A stretch of DNA of 64,000 nt from Saccharothrix syringae (lineage in GTDB: Bacteria > Actinomycetota > Actinomycetes > Mycobacteriales > Pseudonocardiaceae): NCBI RefSeq assembly GCF_009498035.1, contig NZ_CP034550.1, positions 8,060,001-8,124,000 of the forward strand, read 5' to 3'. The notes under the pieces are model-generated. The model was not told the origin of the DNA, searched no databases, and was given only the letters and a program-made list of their open reading frames with translations. Numbering within the stretch: the first letter of the stretch is position 1; every line of letters starts with the position of its first letter. Position numbers and translations under genes: made by a program. This document shows, in pieces, positions 23,775-32,727 of this stretch.

Positions 23775-25862
23775 ATGTTCCGACGTGCCGCGCCGAAGGA
23801 GGCCGCTCCGCCGGTGGAGCCCCTGGTCGAGCACGAGCCCGTGCCGCCGCCACCCCCGCCGCCGCCACCGGCGGCCGAGCGGTTCTCGGCGTCGTTCGCC
23901 GGGGCGACGCTGGTGGTGGGCCCGCCCGGCGGGGCGGGTCAGCAGGCGGTGGCGGTGGCCCGGGGCCTGCCGGTGGACCGGGGGCGGACGGTGGTCGTGG
24001 TGGACCCGCCGCACGGTGACGAGGCGGGGTTCTGGCCGGCGGTGGCCGCGGCGCTGCAGGGCCGGGGCCCGGTGCGGTTGATGACGTCGTACTCGGGGTC
24101 GATGCGGCCGACGGCGCCGGCGCAGTGGCTGGCCGAGCAGCTCCAGGCGGAGGTGGTGGCGCCGGACGGCGCGGTGACCTCGGTGCCGGGTGCGTCGTTC
24201 GTGGTGGGCAGCGGCGGGTACGGGTGCTGGCTGCGGTTCCTGCCGGGGTCCTCGCCGGTGCCGATGGGGCGGCGGTTCCCGGTGCCGCAGTGGGAGGCGG
24301 TGGACCCGAACGCGCCGTGGCCGACCGGTGAGGTGGGGATCTCGGAGCCGATCCCGGCGGGGTTGTGGCTGCGGGCGCAGCGGGCGCCGTTCGACCCGCA
24401 GGTGCCCGAGGTGCGGGCGGTGGTGGGGCTGCCGTGCCGGGACAACGTGCTGACCGTGGTGGTCGGCGGGCCGGGTCAGCCGCCGATCCCGGTGGAGGAG
24501 GTGTGCCGGCTGCTGGGCGGGCTGCCGTCGGCGGCGCGGTCGCGGGTGCGGCTGGTGTGGTACGGCGGCGAGCACCAGGCGCAGGCGGTGGCCGACCAGC
24601 TCGGCGAGCCGATCTCGCTCTACACGGGCCTGCCGGTGGGGTCGCTGCGCAGCGGCGCGGCCGTGGTGGCGGTGAACCCGCGGGGTCAGCAGACGTGGCG
24701 GCCGTACGTGACGGAGGTGCGGCACTCGCCGGGCGGCGCGCCGGTGGTGTCGGGGTACCGGGTGCCGGTGCCGGGGCTGGTGGAGCGTGGTCCGGGGGTG
24801 TTCGACCTCGGTGGCGGGGTGTACCTGGAGGTGGTGCCGTCCGGGTTGTGGGTGCGCGACGCGGAGGACATCAGCGCGGAGGTGCGGGCGCTGCCGGTGG
24901 ACCCGGAGTGGGCGCGGCTGACCGTGGGCACGCCCGGGCGCACGACGGCGGGCGCGGTGGCGGTGGCCGGCGCGTCGCTGGTGGAGCGGCTGGAGCCGGA
25001 GGTGCGCCGGTTGCTGAAGGTGGTGTTCTGCGACCCGACGCCGCCGCCGCGGCCGCCCGTGGCCGAGGAGGAGCAGCCGCCGGCCGCCGTCGCGGAGGAC
25101 GTGGAGGAGGTCGTGGAGGACGCGCCGGTGCCGCTGAGCGTGGACGGGCCGCTGGCCGTGCCGCCGGCGCCGGTGTGGGGCGAGCGGGTGGGCGACGAGG
25201 TGGTGCCGCCGGAGCACGTCAGCACCGAGCAGGAGCGGGACGCGCTGCGCCGGATGCTGGGCGAGCGGTACGGGGAGCACGCGGCGGTGGCGTGCCGGCA
25301 CATCGTGTCGCGGCCGGAGGACCCGGAGGCGTTCGAGGCGGTGGTGACGGACCTGGCGGCGGTGTCGGCGTGCCTCCAGCAGGACGAGGAGGTCCTGGTC
25401 GAGGCGCTGCGGCTGGGCAAGCTGGGCCGGTTGTGGCCGTACGCGGCGGCGGTGGTGTCGGGCCTGCGGCGGCTGCCGGTGCACCAGGGCGTGACGGTGT
25501 GCTGGGGCGAGGCGCACCGGTACCGGACCGGTGACGTGCTGGTCGAGCACGGGCTGCTGAACACGGTGGCCGGGCCGGTGGTGCCGGTCGACGGGCGGGT
25601 GGAGTTCCTGCTGTGGTCGGTGACCGGGCGGCGGGTGTCGGTGGTGGACCCGTTCGGCACGGCGGTGCAGGAGCGGGTGGTGTTCGCGCCGGGGTCGGCG
25701 TTCAAGGTGCTGGCGGTGGTCGAGGCCGAGGAGTCGGCGCCGATGCAGGTGATGGCGCAGGAGGTGGTCGGGCGGCACCACGAGCTGCCGCCGGGGGTGC
25801 TGGGGACGTTGGAGCGGGCCGCGGTGGCGCTGCGCAACCAGGCGCGGGCGACCACGGCGTAG
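23775..25862 (+). CDS. Large protein of unknown function, ART-like C-terminus
   Basis: A 695-residue protein with GGAGG nine bases before the ATG. After a Pro-rich stretch (residues about 25-35) come three parts: a region with QLQAEVVAPDGAVTSVPG and a WLRF-type strand, a style seen in actinobacterial polymorphic-toxin and lonely-Cys proteins; a central region that repeats the same themes; and, after an acidic Pro/Glu linker (about 415-465), a C-terminal domain. That domain includes VEFLLWSVTGRRVSVVDP and VQERVVFAPGSAFKVLAV, resembling the last strands of ADP-ribosyltransferase folds. Catalytic residues are not certain. No signal peptide is visible. It converges on the NACHT gene with a 15-base gap. 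Confidence 0.55.
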   Translation: MFRRAAPKEAAPPVEPLVEHEPVPPPPPPPPPAAERFSASFAGATLVVGPPGGAGQQAVAVARGLPVDRGRTVVVVDPPHGDEAGFWPAVAAALQGRGPVRLMTSYSGSMRPTAPAQWLAEQLQAEVVAPDGAVTSVPGASFVVGSGGYGCWLRFLPGSSPVPMGRRFPVPQWEAVDPNAPWPTGEVGISEPIPAGLWLRAQRAPFDPQVPEVRAVVGLPCRDNVLTVVVGGPGQPPIPVEEVCRLLGGLPSAARSRVRLVWYGGEHQAQAVADQLGEPISLYTGLPVGSLRSGAAVVAVNPRGQQTWRPYVTEVRHSPGGAPVVSGYRVPVPGLVERGPGVFDLGGGVYLEVVPSGLWVRDAEDISAEVRALPVDPEWARLTVGTPGRTTAGAVAVAGASLVERLEPEVRRLLKVVFCDPTPPPRPPVAEEEQPPAAVAEDVEEVVEDAPVPLSVDGPLAVPPAPVWGERVGDEVVPPEHVSTEQERDALRRMLGERYGEHAAVACRHIVSRPEDPEAFEAVVTDLAAVSACLQQDEEVLVEALRLGKLGRLWPYAAAVVSGLRRLPVHQGVTVCWGEAHRYRTGDVLVEHGLLNTVAGPVVPVDGRVEFLLWSVTGRRVSVVDPFGTAVQERVVFAPGSAFKVLAVVEAEESAPMQVMAQEVVGRHHELPPGVLGTLERAAVALRNQARATTA

Positions 25863-25877
25863 CCGCGCGCCGCCCGG

Positions 25878-28800
25878 TCAGTCCTCCGCCGGGGATCGCG
25901 GATCGAGCCCCGGTAGATCCCACTGCCCTCGGCGGAGGAGCCGATCACGACGGGCGCGGTACGCGTCGGCCGAGAGCTTGCCGCGCGCGAGCAGCTCGTC
26001 GAGCTGACTCAGTTGCTCTCGCCGGCTCTCCAGGCGCGGCGTCCCCGGGCGCGGGACCGGTTGGGGCGCCGCGACCGGCCCGTCCAGGGCGACGGGGACC
26101 AGGACCTCCCCGGTCGACGGTAACCGCTCCAGCCGCGCCAGGAGGTCCGGCCGCTCGACGCGCAGGGCGTCGAGGTCCAGGCGGTCCACCAACCCGGCGA
26201 GGTCCGGGTAGTCGTGGTCGTCGAGGAGCCGGTACCCGGCCTCGTGCAACCGCAGCCACGCGTCCAGCACGCTCGCCCGCGCGTCGAGCATCACCCCTGT
26301 CAGGTCCTCCCAGCACTCGCCGACGACGGCGAGCAGTTCCCCGTCGGGCCCGCCCTTGCCGAGGCGGTCGTAGAGCTGCGCCCAGAACGCCGCCCGGACG
26401 CCCAGGGCGGTGTCCGCGAGCGCGCGCAGCACCCCCGCGGGCACCAGCGGATCGCCGGCGACCTGGTCGAGCACCACGTCCGGGGCGAAGTCGGCCGCCG
26501 CCAGGTACCACCCGTCGCGGGCGGGGCGGTCCGCCACGGGCGCGAACCCGAGGTCGACCATCATCCGCGCGAACGACAGGGGCGTACCGGCGGCCAGCAC
26601 CGGCTCCACCGCGTAGCGCAGGTGGTTGAGCACCGGGTCGGCGGTGAGGTGCGCGTCGGCCGCGATGCCCGTCAGGTCGGGCGGCGGGTCCACCTTGCGC
26701 AGGTCGACCGGGGGAACGTCCTGGTCGGCGCCGAACCGCAGCTCGACCTGGCCGTCCCCCAGCCACCGCACGCCGAACGACTGCCGGACCGCCAGCCACT
26801 CCCCCGCGGACAGCTGGGACTTCCAGAACGCCGCGAGCCGCGACCAGTCCGGGATGCCGAACGCGCCCGAGTGCACCCGTCCCGCCAGCACCGCGCCCAG
26901 CAGCACCAGGTTCAGGCTGTAAACGGCCTGCCGGGCGGACGCGGCGCGGTAGACCGGCCGGTAGGCGGTCTCCGGCCGGGGCGCGCCGCGCAGGGACACC
27001 ACGAACAGCCTGCGCACCAGCGCGGCGAGCGCGTCGACGTCCTCGGCGGCACCGGCGAAGTCCCGCAGGAACAGCAGCACCGGCCGCCGTGCGCTCAGCG
27101 GCGCGAACGACAGCAGCGAGAACAGCTCCTCGTCGTCCAGCGGTGCGCCGGCCAGGCGGCGGGGCCGGGTGCCGTCCACCGCGTGCAGGTCGGTGAGCAC
27201 CCGCCAGGTGAACCGGGCCACCAGGTACTCGCCGAACGTCGCGTGCAGGAACTCGTAGGTGCGCAACGTGTGCTCGCCGCGCACCGCCTGGGACCGCTGC
27301 ACGAAGAAGAACCGGCCGAGGACCGCCTCGCCGGGGGTCAGCGGCGAGCGCGTGCCCGACCTCCGGTCGACCCGCTCCGCCCCGAGCAGGCCCGCCAGGT
27401 CGTCGCCCAGGTCGGCCTCGCCCACCCACTGCGCGCCGCGGTTGAACATCGCGAACGCCACCACCGCGAGGCGTTCCAGCTCGGTCTCGACGTCCTCGGC
27501 CAGGTCCGCCTCGGTGCGGTCCTCGTCGTCCTTGGTCACCTCGCGCCGCGCGAACACGGTCAGCAGCCGCTCGTACAGGTCGGCCTCGTCGATCCGGCCC
27601 TCCGCGCGTTGCAGCGCGTTCCCGGCCGCGTCGTAGAGGGCGAGCATCAGCAGCAGCAGCGGCTGGGTCGCGAGGTCGGGGTAGCGCAGCACCACCTCCG
27701 GGGTGAGCGGGGCGCGCCCGGCCTGCCGGAAGTAGTCGTCGTTCGCGGTGTTCCAGCCGTCGAGCCACGCCCGGACCTGCGGCTCCGTGAACGGCACCAG
27801 GCGGAGCACGTCGCCCCCCTCGGGGATGTGCACGCCGCCGCACACGCTCATCCTGCTCGTCACGACGACGGCGACGGGCCGGCCGGCCTCGGCCCGGTCG
27901 CGCTGGAACTGCCCGACCTTGACCAGGTAGCGGGTCTGGCCCACCCCGGTGGCCTGGAGCAGTTCGTCGAAGCCGTCCAGCAGCACCACCGGCAGGGCGT
28001 CGCCCGCGGACCTGGCGAACTCGGCCCACCCGACGTCCTCCTTGAGCGCCGCGCGCAACCCGTGCTGGACCTGGTCGACCAGGTCGGCGTCGGTGGGGGT
28101 GCCGCGCAGCTCCACCCGGACGGCGAGGAAGTCGCTCGGCGGCAGCCGGGCGGCCAGCACCTTGGTGAACACCGACTTGCCCGCGCCGGGGTCGGCGAGC
28201 ACCAGCAGGGGCGTGCGCACCGCCTGCGACGAGCCGAGGTAGCCGGTCAGGTAGTGGTACAGGTCGTCCCGCACCGGCTGGTCCGCCCACCACGACAGCA
28301 CCGACGGCTGGTGGCCGGGTTCGTGCGGCACCACCTGGAAGTCGGGGTCGACGTAGGCGCGGCCCACCGTCGGCACGCGCAGCCCGGGCAGCCCCACCCC
28401 CTGCTCGATGAGCGGCCGGTCCAGCAGCGCCCGGTACTTGCGCGCCAGCTCCGCCCGGCGCGCGTCCGGCGACCGGCCGACGAGCAGGCCGGCCAGCGAC
28501 CGCTCCAGCCCGGCCAGCGCCGTCCTGGTCGCCGCCCCGTCCCGCACCTGCAACCAGAACCGCAGTTCCGGGTAGGCGCCGGCCAGCTCGCGGAGCAGTT
28601 CCTCGTACCGGCGCACGGCCGCCTCGCCGACGGACCCCAGCGCCTCCTCGACCCGGGACCGCCGGGTCTCGTCCAGCCGGTCCCACACCGCCGAGGCGCG
28701 CACCAGCTCGGCGAACTCCGCACCCGCGCCGCGGTAGCGCGACCGCAGGTCCCGCAGGACGCCCTCGTACGGCCGGGACGCCGACGGCAGCGGCAGCTCG

Positions 28801-29192
28801 CCGGCGAACAGGCCGGTCAGCCCGACGACGCCGAGCTGCCGCACCCGGTCCAGGTCCACCTCGCGCCAGGTGACCGGCAGGCTCAGCGCCTCGACCGCGT
28901 CGAAGAACGCGACGACCACCACGACCGCGTGCGCGGCCTCCGCCCGCTCGGTCGAGTCGTACCGGCTCAGCCCGGAGCGCCGCTCCCCCGCCTTGACGAG
29001 CAGTTCGTGGCTCAGGCGCACGAAGTCGACCTTGGCGTCGAACCAGCCCATCAGGTCCGACAGGCCCATCGCCACCCCGGAGAGCAGGGCGCCGCCGACG
29101 ATCCGGTCCAGCGCCGCGACGACGCGGCTCTCCGACTTCCCCAGCAGCCTGACCGCATCGGCGTAGCTGTGCGTCCGCGTCACCCGGCCCAT
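25878..29192 (-). CDS. NACHT-domain NTPase
   Basis: A 1104-residue STAND NTPase. The N-terminal helical region (about 1-290) opens with RTHSYADAVRLLGKSES, like the NACHT N-terminal helical domains of actinobacteria. The NACHT core has Walker A ADPGAGKS (333-340) and Walker B VVLLDGFDELL (403-412), then TSRMSV (sensor 1) and the winged-helix/arm region with FLHATFGEYLVARF. The C-terminal half is helical, and the last 40 residues (QLSQLDELLARGKLSADAYRARRDRLL) resemble a SHOCT helix pair. Bacterial NACHT proteins include antiphage sensors, and that role is an inference here. The start is uncertain (ATG 29192 or GTG 29183); no strong ribosome site is visible. Confidence 0.82.
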   Translation of the reverse strand: MGRVTRTHSYADAVRLLGKSESRVVAALDRIVGGALLSGVAMGLSDLMGWFDAKVDFVRLSHELLVKAGERRSGLSRYDSTERAEAAHAVVVVVAFFDAVEALSLPVTWREVDLDRVRQLGVVGLTGLFAGELPLPSASRPYEGVLRDLRSRYRGAGAEFAELVRASAVWDRLDETRRSRVEEALGSVGEAAVRRYEELLRELAGAYPELRFWLQVRDGAATRTALAGLERSLAGLLVGRSPDARRAELARKYRALLDRPLIEQGVGLPGLRVPTVGRAYVDPDFQVVPHEPGHQPSVLSWWADQPVRDDLYHYLTGYLGSSQAVRTPLLVLADPGAGKSVFTKVLAARLPPSDFLAVRVELRGTPTDADLVDQVQHGLRAALKEDVGWAEFARSAGDALPVVLLDGFDELLQATGVGQTRYLVKVGQFQRDRAEAGRPVAVVVTSRMSVCGGVHIPEGGDVLRLVPFTEPQVRAWLDGWNTANDDYFRQAGRAPLTPEVVLRYPDLATQPLLLLMLALYDAAGNALQRAEGRIDEADLYERLLTVFARREVTKDDEDRTEADLAEDVETELERLAVVAFAMFNRGAQWVGEADLGDDLAGLLGAERVDRRSGTRSPLTPGEAVLGRFFFVQRSQAVRGEHTLRTYEFLHATFGEYLVARFTWRVLTDLHAVDGTRPRRLAGAPLDDEELFSLLSFAPLSARRPVLLFLRDFAGAAEDVDALAALVRRLFVVSLRGAPRPETAYRPVYRAASARQAVYSLNLVLLGAVLAGRVHSGAFGIPDWSRLAAFWKSQLSAGEWLAVRQSFGVRWLGDGQVELRFGADQDVPPVDLRKVDPPPDLTGIAADAHLTADPVLNHLRYAVEPVLAAGTPLSFARMMVDLGFAPVADRPARDGWYLAAADFAPDVVLDQVAGDPLVPAGVLRALADTALGVRAAFWAQLYDRLGKGGPDGELLAVVGECWEDLTGVMLDARASVLDAWLRLHEAGYRLLDDHDYPDLAGLVDRLDLDALRVERPDLLARLERLPSTGEVLVPVALDGPVAAPQPVPRPGTPRLESRREQLSQLDELLARGKLSADAYRARRDRLLRRGQWDLPGLDPRSPAED

Positions 29193-29306
29193 TCTGGCGC
29201 AGGGCCGCCGCGGTGCGGCGGGGTCGCGCCGCGGACAGCCGGATCGGTGCAACCCGTGGCGGTGGGCGTCCCGTCCCCCTGGTGACCACATACCGGGCAG
29301 GGGGCG

Positions 29307-29777
29307 ATGGCGGTGGGTTGGCGGTTGTCGTTGGTGTGCGCGTCGGCACTGGTCGCGGTGTCGGCGTGCGGCGGTGGGCAGGACGCGGGCGGGTCCGGCG
29401 AGGGGGCGGTGCGCACTCTGGTGGTCACCCCCGCGCCGACGACCGGGACCGGGCCGGAGGCCGAGGTCGGGCGGCCGGGCGAGCCGCGGACCGGGCCCGG
29501 GCGGGCCGAGGTGGGCGTGGCCTACCCGTTCGACCTGTACGCCCACTGCGGGGTGCGCCACGCGCTCTTCGGCGGCCGGGCGTGGGAGGTCGAGCAGCCG
29601 GTCGTCGACCCGCCCGGCGAGCCGTTGGCGCGGGGCTCGGTCAACTACCTGCCGGGCACCGCGGAACTGGTCGGGCCGGACCGGCTGAGGTTCACCGCCG
29701 ACGCGGACGCCCCGGTGCTGCCGGGCGCGGTGGTGCTGTTCCGGCCGACCGCGGACAGCCCGCCGCCGTGCATGTGA
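29307..29777 (+). CDS. Putative lipoprotein
   Basis: A 156-residue protein with a lipoprotein signal: MAVGWRLSLVCASALVAVSAC ends in the lipobox VSAC, so Cys21 should be lipidated and the rest anchored outside the membrane. A Gly/Thr/Pro-rich linker (about 22-68) precedes a small domain with YPFDLYAHCGVRHALFGG and a C-terminal Cys, probably disulfide-linked to the Cys of AHCGV. This kind of small secreted domain recurs in actinomycetes, but no function is known to me. Confidence 0.7.
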   Translation: MAVGWRLSLVCASALVAVSACGGGQDAGGSGEGAVRTLVVTPAPTTGTGPEAEVGRPGEPRTGPGRAEVGVAYPFDLYAHCGVRHALFGGRAWEVEQPVVDPPGEPLARGSVNYLPGTAELVGPDRLRFTADADAPVLPGAVVLFRPTADSPPPCM

Positions 29778-29871
29778 GGCGCCGGCTGGGCACCCCCGCG
29801 GCCGGGGACCGCGCGCGGCGCGGCGTTTTCCCGGCGACCTCCCCGGGCGCTCACACCGGCTTCACCACATC

Positions 29872-29912
29872 GCCCGTCCCGCCCGCGGGGGCTTTCCGCC
29901 CGCGGAACGGGC
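29872..29912. terminator. Hairpin between convergent genes
   Basis: CCGCGGG (29883-29889) pairs with CCCGCGG (29899-29905), and outer GCCCGT/ACGGGC arms (29872 and 29907) extend it imperfectly. It sits in the 199-base gap between the lipoprotein and deacetylase stops and could terminate both. Confidence 0.5.
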
Positions 29913-29976
29913 GAACTGCGCGAAAACAACCGACCACTTCGGCCGACATGTGCCTTCCCGCCTCCCTGGGTCCGGC

Positions 29977-31020
29977 TCAGTAGGCCGTGACGCGGTCGGC
30001 GAACGCCGGCGCGGCCACCCCGCCCCGCGCCGCCGGGTGGGAGATCCGCTCCGGCACCCCGTCGGAGGTGTAGCGGCCGGCCGGGTCGGCGGCCAGCTTG
30101 TCCAGCCACGCCGACGAGCCGAAGGCGGCCTCCTGGCCGGTCGCGTCCTGGGACCGGATGCGGGGCACGGCCAGCGGGTCGAAGTCGGCGGAGTAGGGCG
30201 AGGGCGCCGGGCCCGCGCCGACCAGCAGCACGCACGCGTGCTCGTAGGCGATGCCGTCGGCCGCGCCCCGGCGCGCCAGCTCCGCGTTGGCCGGCACCGC
30301 GCCGAAGGGCAGCGCCAGGCTGGTCACCGGCTGGTCCGGCAGCGCCCGCTGGATCTCGCGCTGCCCCCGGGCGATGGCCTCCTGCACGCCCGCGTCGCCA
30401 GCGGCGGCCAGGTTGGTGTGGTCGAGGGTGTGGTTGCCGACCTCGAAGCCGTGCTCGCGCAGCCACGGCAGCACCACCGAGCCGTCGGCCGAGCCGAACG
30501 GCGCGGCGTTGACGTACAGGCTCGCCACCGGGCGGAAGCCGGGGTGGCGGGCGGCGACCTCCAGCAGGATCGCCACCGCGGTGCCCGGCGCGGGCACGCC
30601 GTCGGGGCCGAGCGCGAACTGGGTGGGGTCGCCGTCGTCGAAGGTCAGCACCACCGGGTGCCTGCCCGCCGGCACGTCCATCCGGCCGGTGGCGTACTCG
30701 GTGGCCGTCACCGGCACGTAGTTCTCGGCGGCCAGCCGCTCCAGCTCGGCCCGGAACGCGGCCGGGGTCCGGTCGTAGACGGACACGGGCCGCTCGACCA
30801 GCCGGTGGTACATCAGCACCGGCACCAGGCCCAGCTCGTTCGCGCCGACCTCGGCCGGGTCGGGCGGCTCGACCGAGGACGCGGCGGCGGGCCGCGCGGA
30901 GCTGACCGGTGCGGCGACCTGGTCCACCGGGGCGCGCCCGGAGGAGCAGGCCGCGCAGGCGGCCGCGACGAGCGCGAGCACCAGGGCGGCGGGACGGGAC
31001 GGGGTTGGTGCGCTGTTCAC
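29977..31020 (-). CDS. Exported polysaccharide deacetylase
   Basis: A 347-residue NodB-type deacetylase. The N-terminus is a signal peptide rich in Ala and Cys (LVLALVAAACAACSSG), probably lipidated although the lipobox is not canonical. The Asp-His-His metal site is visible as LTFDDG and GNHTLDHTN, and VPVLMYHRL opens the domain as usual. Such enzymes remove N- or O-acetyl groups from cell-wall or extracellular glycans. The GTG at 31020 is the simplest start for the signal peptide, but its purine-rich site is unusually close. Divergent from it begins a group of exported proteins with glycan-related folds. Confidence 0.82.
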   Translation of the reverse strand: MNSAPTPSRPAALVLALVAAACAACSSGRAPVDQVAAPVSSARPAAASSVEPPDPAEVGANELGLVPVLMYHRLVERPVSVYDRTPAAFRAELERLAAENYVPVTATEYATGRMDVPAGRHPVVLTFDDGDPTQFALGPDGVPAPGTAVAILLEVAARHPGFRPVASLYVNAAPFGSADGSVVLPWLREHGFEVGNHTLDHTNLAAAGDAGVQEAIARGQREIQRALPDQPVTSLALPFGAVPANAELARRGAADGIAYEHACVLLVGAGPAPSPYSADFDPLAVPRIRSQDATGQEAAFGSSAWLDKLAADPAGRYTSDGVPERISHPAARGGVAAPAFADRVTAY

Positions 31021-31149
31021 CCCTCGATCGTGGCGCGGTCCGGGCGCCCGGACGCCCCGGTGCACACCATCGGATGACCTCTGGTTTGACCGCCCCGGGA
31101 GGGGTTAGTCGCTGGTTGTCCGTGCCGCGCCCAGATCGGAGCCGCCCAG

Positions 31150-32727
31150 ATGCCCGATTCACCCCGGAAGATGAAGCGCGTCCTGATACCGGTGGTCGGT
31201 GTCGTGGTGCTGCTGCTGGTGGCGGGGGTGGTCGTCACGATCGTGCACACCCGCGGTGTCGGCCTGGCGGTCACCGACCTGGATGACGGGTCCGTGATCA
31301 CTCCTTCGGGTGTAGAGCGCGTGTCCATCACCACCGCGGACCCCGACGAGCTGCACCGTGTCAGCGTGCAGTTGGACGGGCAGCCGGTCGAGGCGCGGCG
31401 CGAGGGCGGGCGGATCACGCTGGCCGGGCTGCGCCCGGCCGAGGGGGCGCACACCCTGTCGGTGCGCGCGGCCAACCCGATGCCGTGGCTGCCGGACGCC
31501 TCGGTGGAGCGCGCGTTCTCCGTCGACGGCACGCCCCCGTCGCTGAGCGTCGACGCGGTCGAGGCCGACTCGCCGCGCGGCCCGCTCAAGGTCACCGGCG
31601 CCGCCGAGGGCGCGGACAACGTCACCGTCGGCGACCAGCGGGTCCCGGTGCGGGACGGCCGGTTCGAGGTGTCCCTCGACGCCGTGCCCGACCGGGTGCG
31701 GGTCGCGGCCAACGACGCCGCGGGCAACACGCAGCAGCAGGACGTGCCGGTGCGGGTCACCCACCCGGGCATGCGGGCGGTGCACATGAGCGCGACCGCC
31801 TGGGCCACGCCGGAGCTGCGCGACCCGGTCCTGGCGCTGGCGCGCGAGGGCCGCATCGACACCGTCCAGCTCGACATCAAGGACGAGAGCGGCGAGATCG
31901 GCTACGACTCGCAGGTGCCGCTGGCCCGCCAGATCGGCGCCACCCGGAACTACTACGACCCGCGCGCCGTGCTCGAAGAGCTGCACGGCCTGGGCCTGCG
32001 CGTGGTCGGCAGGCTGGTGGCCTTCCGCGACCCGGTGCTGGGCAAGGCGTCCTGGGAGTCCGGCGCGCGCGACCGCCTCGCCCAGAACACCTCCGGCGCG
32101 CCCTGGTCGGCGCACTACGGCGAGTACGCCTTCACCAACTTCGCCAACCAGGAGGTCCGCGACTACAACACCGCGATCGCCGAGGAGGCCGCGGAGCTGG
32201 GCTTCGACGACGTCCTCTACGACTACGTGCGCCGCCCCGACGGCCCGATCGGGCAGATGTCGTTCCCCGGCCTGACCGGCACCCCCGAGCAGTCCATAGC
32301 GGACTTCCTGCGCGACAACCGGGCCGTGCTGCGGCCGCTGGGCACCTACCTGGGCGCCTCGGTGTTCGGCATCGCCGCGCACAGCGGCACCGACATCGCC
32401 CAGGACATCCCCGTGCTGGCCAAGCACGTCGACTACGTCGCGCCGATGGTCTACCCGTCGCACTGGGGCCCCGGCGAGTACGGCGTGGGCAACCCCGACG
32501 CGCAGCCCTACGACATCGTCAAAGCCTCCGTCGCGGACTTCGTGCGCCTCACCGAGGGCACCGGCGCGACGGTCATCCCGTGGCTCCAGGCGTTCTCGCT
32601 GGGCCACCACTACGGACCCGGCGAGGTCCAGGCGCAGGTCGCGGCCTCGCGGGACGTGGGCGTGCCCTCGTTCCTGCTGTGGAACGCGGCGTGCGACTAC
32701 GGCTCGGCCGGGCTGGAGCCCGCGTGA
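31150..32727 (+). CDS. Membrane-anchored DUF4015 putative glycoside hydrolase
   Basis: A 525-residue protein with one N-terminal membrane anchor (residues about 9-32). Two Ig-like or bacterial-surface beta domains follow (about 35-205: DGTPPSLSV, VAANDAAGNTQQQ). A C-terminal barrel of the DUF4015 family (PF13200, putative glycosyl hydrolase) covers about 210-525, with VQLDIKDESGEIGYDS, FDDVLYDYVRRPDG and YVAPMVYPSHWGPGEYG. Acidic residues on the strand ends (DIKDE, DYVRRPD) are the likely active site. It overlaps the next gene by GTGA, so the two are translationally coupled. The glycan target is unknown. Confidence 0.83.
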   Translation: MPDSPRKMKRVLIPVVGVVVLLLVAGVVVTIVHTRGVGLAVTDLDDGSVITPSGVERVSITTADPDELHRVSVQLDGQPVEARREGGRITLAGLRPAEGAHTLSVRAANPMPWLPDASVERAFSVDGTPPSLSVDAVEADSPRGPLKVTGAAEGADNVTVGDQRVPVRDGRFEVSLDAVPDRVRVAANDAAGNTQQQDVPVRVTHPGMRAVHMSATAWATPELRDPVLALAREGRIDTVQLDIKDESGEIGYDSQVPLARQIGATRNYYDPRAVLEELHGLGLRVVGRLVAFRDPVLGKASWESGARDRLAQNTSGAPWSAHYGEYAFTNFANQEVRDYNTAIAEEAAELGFDDVLYDYVRRPDGPIGQMSFPGLTGTPEQSIADFLRDNRAVLRPLGTYLGASVFGIAAHSGTDIAQDIPVLAKHVDYVAPMVYPSHWGPGEYGVGNPDAQPYDIVKASVADFVRLTEGTGATVIPWLQAFSLGHHYGPGEVQAQVAASRDVGVPSFLLWNAACDYGSAGLEPA

